Below are positions 60,467 to 64,000 of a stretch of DNA of 64,000 nucleotides, one piece after another. Positions within the stretch are counted from its first letter, which is position 1. Every line of letters begins with the position of its first letter. The DNA comes from Arthrobacter sp. FW305-BF8 (GTDB lineage: Bacteria > Actinomycetota > Actinomycetes > Actinomycetales > Micrococcaceae). The translations under genes were made by a program, and so were the position numbers. Where the stretch lies: NCBI RefSeq assembly GCF_021789315.1, contig NZ_CP084561.1, positions 2,790,001 through 2,854,000 of the forward strand. Direction: 5' to 3'. Below the pieces are notes generated by a model. That model did not search any database. It was not told the DNA's origin and worked only from the letters and a program-made list of their open reading frames with translations.

Positions 60467-62032
60467 ATGCGTAAATTCAGCAAGACCTTCTCCGTGGCCG
60501 CCTTCGCCCTGGCCCTCACCCTCGCCGGCTGCTCCGCCTCTGGAAGCACGGCCTCCAACGGAACTGCCGCCGGCAGCCAGTCCGGCACCAACACAGCGTC
60601 CACCACGCAGATGGTGACGGCAGCCTCGATCTCCGAGGACAGCCACTACGACGCCGACGACCTCACCTGGGATGCGGCCAAGGAAGTGGCCGTCACGCTC
60701 AAGGATGGTGCCTCCACGGTGGCGGGCTCCGCCGCCGGGGTAAAGGTCGACGGCGACACCGTCACCATCACAGCTGCCGGGACGTACCGGCTGTCGGGTT
60801 CTCTCAGTGACGGCAAGGTGGTGATCGCTGCCGGCGAAGAGGATGTGGTCCGCGTGGTCCTCGACGGCGTGACCCTCGCCAGCTCAACCGGCTCGCCGTT
60901 CGTCGTCCAAAGCGCCAACGAGGCCATCCTGTTCCTCGACGAAGGCAGCACCAACTCCATCAAGGACGCTGCAACGTACGCTGACCAGGGCACCGACGCC
61001 CCGAACGCGGCGCTCTACTCCATGGCCGACCTGACCCTGGCCGGGACAGGCTCACTCGAGGTCACCGGCCAGTACAACGACGGCATCGTGTCCAAGGACG
61101 GCCTGGTCCTGGCCGCCGGCAACGTCACTGTGAAAGCCGCCGACGACGGCATCCTCGGCAAGGACTACGCAGTGCTGCTGGACGGCGCTTACCAGATCAC
61201 GGCCGGCGGTGACGGCTTCAAATCGGACAACGACACCGACGACGGCCGCGGCTGGCTCCTGGTCAACGGCGGCAAGCTCAGCGTCAGCGCCGGGGACGAC
61301 GGCGTCAAGGCGCAGAACCAGCTCGCCATCGCGAACGGCACCGTGACGGTAACGGAGTCCTCCGAAGGCCTTGAAGCCCAGCACATCGCGGTGAGCGGCG
61401 GCACGGTATCGGTGACCGCCACGGATGACGGCGTGAACGCCTCCGGCGGCGCCTCCACCGCAACCCAGTCAGGCGGAGGCATGGGCGGCGGGCCCGGCGG
61501 CGGCGAATCGGTGGGCGACTACTCCGTGGACATCTTCGGCGGCTCCCTCACCATCAATTCCGAGGGCGACGGCCTGGACTCCAACGGCAACGCCTCCATC
61601 TCCGGCGGCGCCGTGGTGGTCAACGGGCCCGAAAGCAACGGCAACGGTGCACTGGATGTCAACGGCGAACTGGCAGTCAGCGGCGGAACGGTGGCGGCGG
61701 CAGGAAGCGCCGGCATGGTGGTCACCCCGGGAACAAGCTCCACCCAGTCAGGCGTGCAGGTCGCATTCGCCTCGACCGTGCCGGCGGGCACCACTGTGCA
61801 GCTGGCCGACGCCGACGGCAAGCTCGTGGCCACGTTTGTGACCACCAAAGCCACCGGATCGCTGATCTTTTCCGCGGCGGGCATCGAAGCAGGGAAGCAA
61901 TACACGGTGTACACCGGAGGCACTGCGAAGGTGCAGTCAGGACTGGGCGAGGGCTCGCTCGACGGCGCCACGGAGCTCGGCACGGTCACGGCCGGAGAGT
62001 ACACGCAGGGACACGGACCCGGCGGAAGGTAA
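60467..62032 (+). CDS. Carbohydrate-binding domain lipoprotein (DUF4353-like)
   Basis: A 521-residue lipoprotein: lipobox LAGC with C22, then a Ser/Thr/Gly linker. A long beta-solenoid follows, made of short repeats such as DDGILGKDYAVL, GDGFKSDND, DDGVKAQNQLAI, SEGLEAQHIAV, DDGVNASGG and GDGLDSNGNASI, which match the carbohydrate-binding DUF4353 proteins. A glycine-rich insert (GGGMGGGPGGG) lies near residue 340. The ATG at 60467 has AAAGGA before it. It probably sits on the outer face of the membrane and binds the product of the system. Confidence 0.88.
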   Translation: MRKFSKTFSVAAFALALTLAGCSASGSTASNGTAAGSQSGTNTASTTQMVTAASISEDSHYDADDLTWDAAKEVAVTLKDGASTVAGSAAGVKVDGDTVTITAAGTYRLSGSLSDGKVVIAAGEEDVVRVVLDGVTLASSTGSPFVVQSANEAILFLDEGSTNSIKDAATYADQGTDAPNAALYSMADLTLAGTGSLEVTGQYNDGIVSKDGLVLAAGNVTVKAADDGILGKDYAVLLDGAYQITAGGDGFKSDNDTDDGRGWLLVNGGKLSVSAGDDGVKAQNQLAIANGTVTVTESSEGLEAQHIAVSGGTVSVTATDDGVNASGGASTATQSGGGMGGGPGGGESVGDYSVDIFGGSLTINSEGDGLDSNGNASISGGAVVVNGPESNGNGALDVNGELAVSGGTVAAAGSAGMVVTPGTSSTQSGVQVAFASTVPAGTTVQLADADGKLVATFVTTKATGSLIFSAAGIEAGKQYTVYTGGTAKVQSGLGEGSLDGATELGTVTAGEYTQGHGPGGR

Positions 62033-62071
62033 TTCAGGCCAGAGGCCACGGCATCAAGTGGAATCCGGCAT

Positions 62072-62105
62072 GCGTCCGGCGGGGCATATTTGCCTCGCCG
62101 GACGC
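62072..62105 (+). terminator. Terminator of the VTC gene cluster
   Basis: GCGTCCGGCGGGGCA pairs with TGCCTCGCCGGACGC (one mismatch) around TATT, 39 bases after the lipoprotein stop. It closes the five-gene run. Confidence 0.8.
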
Positions 62106-62188
62106 GCGCTTAATGTACGGATCTCCATATGATGATCTGGGTAGACTCGGAGACTGGTCCTTCTAGCAGCCCTCGGAAGAGGTGTTCG

Positions 62189-62893
62189 ATGCGAGTTATT
62201 AGCTACAACCTCCGCAAGCACAAGGCGAGCGGCGAACTGATGAGTCTGGCCCGCAACTTCGGGATAGACGTCCTCTGCCTTCAAGAGTGTGACTCATCCG
62301 ATCTGCCTGACACTCTCGGCCCGCTCCATCTGGCCGACTACACAAAAGGCAACAGGCTGGGCCTGGCCATCTACTACCGGACTGACCGGTTCACGGCCCT
62401 GGATACCCAGACCTTTGCCCTGAAGAAGTCCATGCACGACCGCGTGATGGCACCGGCCCATGAGCGGCTGATCGGCACCCGGATGGTGGACAACGAAACC
62501 GACCATGAGCTGGTGGTGGGTTCGTTCCACGCCGCCCCGCTCACGGCGTCGAACTCGCTGCGGCGCAAGCAGATCCACGCGGCGCATGCCGAGCTGCTGA
62601 GCATGGGCACCGGGCTGATGACGCTGATGGTGGGTGACTTCAACTATCCGTTCTTCACCAAGAGCCTTCACGCACACATGCAGGACTCCGGCTATGCCCT
62701 GTCCCTGAGCAACCGCAGAACCTACACCCGGTACAAGGTCTTCAAGGGCCACTTCGACTTTGCCACATCACTGGGCCTGGACATCGAAAGCGTGGAAACG
62801 CTCCCCCGGGGGAAGTCGGATCACCTGCCCATCCTGGTGACAGCCGAATACGGCGCCGACCGGTCACCGATCAAGGGGCAGCCCATTTCCTGA
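62189..62893 (+). CDS. Endonuclease/exonuclease/phosphatase family protein
   Basis: A 234-residue EEP-fold protein. Motifs: VISYNLRKHK with the first Asn, VLCLQECD with the metal Glu, SFHAAPL with His, MVGDFNYPF with Asp-x-Asn, and GKSDHLPILV with the C-terminal Asp-His pair. Start ATG 62189 behind GGAAGAGG; the frame is open further up. It could hydrolyse a phosphodiester or phosphate ester. A hairpin separates it from the VTC cluster, so functional link is open. Confidence 0.9.
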   Translation: MRVISYNLRKHKASGELMSLARNFGIDVLCLQECDSSDLPDTLGPLHLADYTKGNRLGLAIYYRTDRFTALDTQTFALKKSMHDRVMAPAHERLIGTRMVDNETDHELVVGSFHAAPLTASNSLRRKQIHAAHAELLSMGTGLMTLMVGDFNYPFFTKSLHAHMQDSGYALSLSNRRTYTRYKVFKGHFDFATSLGLDIESVETLPRGKSDHLPILVTAEYGADRSPIKGQPIS

Positions 62894-62915
62894 GGCTTCT
62901 GTCAGGAGGCTTCTC

Positions 62916-64000
62916 TCATGAGGCGGTGTGGTCCTGTACGGGGATGACATCGATCCGGCCGCCGGGCCCGACGACGACCAGCACCCGCTCAGCGCTCACA
63001 CCTTCCAGCGCGGCCATAAGCATTCCGGCATCCGGCAGTCGCGGATCCGACTGTCCCGGATCCGGCCCTGCCGGTAGGCCGGACCGCAGCCAGACCGTCA
63101 CGTCGGCACCGGTGGCTTCCCGGATGGCGTGTGACAGCGGAACGTGATCGGAGCCCGTCACCAGGACGACTTGGCCGATCGTCCGTCGCGCGGTCAGTAC
63201 TGGACCGGCGTCTTGCACCCGACCAGCTTCCTGCAGTGGGCCGGTTTCCTGCAGTGACGGAGCGTCCCCCTGCAGCACCGCACGCTCCCTGCGCCAGACG
63301 CTGTAGTGATAGGTGGCCACGAGCGCCGTGGCGGTCAGCAGTCCGAGCGGCGCCCGGATCCGTCCCACCAGGTTTCCCTGGCGCTCCGGATCCAGCAGAT
63401 ACTCAAAGGCCTGGTAACCGACCAGCAGCAGGGCGATCAGGGCCACGACGGCGCTGATCCCAAAGATAGCCACGAGGTAGATGCGCCGCCCGGCAGCGGT
63501 GCGGGAAGGCAGCCCGTCTGCACCATCTGCCCCGCCTGCATCATCGGCGCTCGCCGATCCGCGGCGGTCCGCCGGCATCCACGCCCTCCACCAGACCGCA
63601 CCGCCCACAATCAGGGCACTGATTCCGCCCAGCAGCAGCGTGCGCGTGCCCGTACCCGCCAGCGTTGTCTCGGCAAAGCCCAAGGCCGCGTTGACAACAA
63701 CTCCCACACCGGAGGCCGCAGCGACCACCGCCACTCCGGATGCCAGCAGCAGCCCCGTCTCCCGCATCTTCTCCGACCGCGGGGCCGTCAGCACTGAGTG
63801 GTAGCGCCAGACGAGGCACCCGACAGCTGCCGCGGCCATCGCGGGGCCAAGGGGATCAACGAGCCGGATCATGTCTTCGGAGCGGTCCAGTATCAGCCGC
63901 AGCAGGACGAACACCGTCGTGATGGCGCCGGCCATTGCCGTAATGCAGCCGCCAAGCACACCGAAGACAGCCGCAGCCACATTGGCCAGCGGTGAGGACA
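62916..64000 (-). CDS. DUF5671-type membrane protein, 5' end beyond window
   Basis: A multi-helix membrane protein whose start lies past the right edge; the frame is open to base 64000 (SPLANVAAAVFGVLGG at the edge). Repeated units of about two helices (AGAITTVFVLLRLIL, AMAAAAVGCLVWRYH; then LVAIFGISAVVALIALLLVGYQ, LLTATALVATYHYSVWRRE) resemble DUF5671. The C-terminal soluble part (VVLVTGSDHVPLSHAIREATGADVTVWLR) ends the protein. Role unknown. Convergent with the EEP gene. Confidence 0.8.
   Translation of the reverse strand, partial: SSPLANVAAAVFGVLGGCITAMAGAITTVFVLLRLILDRSEDMIRLVDPLGPAMAAAAVGCLVWRYHSVLTAPRSEKMRETGLLLASGVAVVAAASGVGVVVNAALGFAETTLAGTGTRTLLLGGISALIVGGAVWWRAWMPADRRGSASADDAGGADGADGLPSRTAAGRRIYLVAIFGISAVVALIALLLVGYQAFEYLLDPERQGNLVGRIRAPLGLLTATALVATYHYSVWRRERAVLQGDAPSLQETGPLQEAGRVQDAGPVLTARRTIGQVVLVTGSDHVPLSHAIREATGADVTVWLRSGLPAGPDPGQSDPRLPDAGMLMAALEGVSAERVLVVVGPGGRIDVIPVQDHTAS

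Overview
The window is high-GC, gene-dense actinobacterial chromosome. Gene content and order (alaS / DUF6167 / DUF948 / rpsD / rarA; pdxT-yebC-ruvCAB-yajC-secDF-rsh; thrS-HIT-pgsA; murT-gatD; mycoredoxin) fit Micrococcaceae, most likely Arthrobacter or a close relative such as Pseudarthrobacter. Species cannot be given from sequence alone. I saw no rRNA, tRNA, CRISPR array, insertion sequence or prophage, and no stretch over 300 bases lacks a gene.

Layout. 1-6.2 kb: translation and replication-repair housekeeping (alaS cut by the left edge, two small membrane-associated proteins, rpsD, rarA, and an acVLRF1-type peptidyl-tRNA hydrolase-like release factor). 6.3-17.3 kb: a catabolic island with a 2Fe-2S ferredoxin, a ferredoxin reductase and a frameshifted cytochrome P450, two ketosteroid-dehydrogenase-like flavoproteins, two paralogous IclR regulators, an SDR, a Dabb protein and an MHS-type transporter. 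Copies of one dispersed palindromic repeat lie at both ends of the island. 17.5-26.7 kb: acetyltransferase, aspS, APC permease, hisS, membrane cyclophilin, a DUF349 protein and an AbiEi-like protein. 26.6-36.6 kb: a long leftward cluster pdxT-yebC-ruvC-ruvA-ruvB-yajC-secD-secF-rsh joining vitamin B6, Holliday junction processing, Sec export and the stringent response. 36.7-46.6 kb: murT-gatD (peptidoglycan amidation), a CapA-like lipoprotein, an M3 peptidase, pdxS, and thrS-HIT-pgsA. 46.8-56.5 kb: dnaE2 with DUF6504 behind a probable LexA box, then mostly small single genes (chorismate mutase, two VOC proteins, an SRAP protein, mycoredoxin, a lipoate ligase-like protein, a frameshifted DUF2177 gene, a thioesterase, DUF427).

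56.7-62.0 kb is the most interesting part. Five rightward genes are tightly packed: a membrane-anchored phosphodiester glycosidase, a GT2-GtrA fusion glycosyltransferase, a DUF4956 membrane protein, a VTC-type polyphosphate polymerase domain protein, and a large beta-repeat carbohydrate-binding lipoprotein. The set ends at a strong hairpin. It looks like one envelope system that makes, exports and edits a phosphate-containing polymer or glycan. The last genes are an endonuclease/exonuclease/phosphatase-family protein and a DUF5671 membrane protein cut by the right edge.

Two genes (P450 and DUF2177) carry single frameshifts. They are either real decay or base errors, and raw reads would decide. 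Several starts (murT, rsh, chorismate mutase) look leaderless or nearly so, which is common in actinobacteria.
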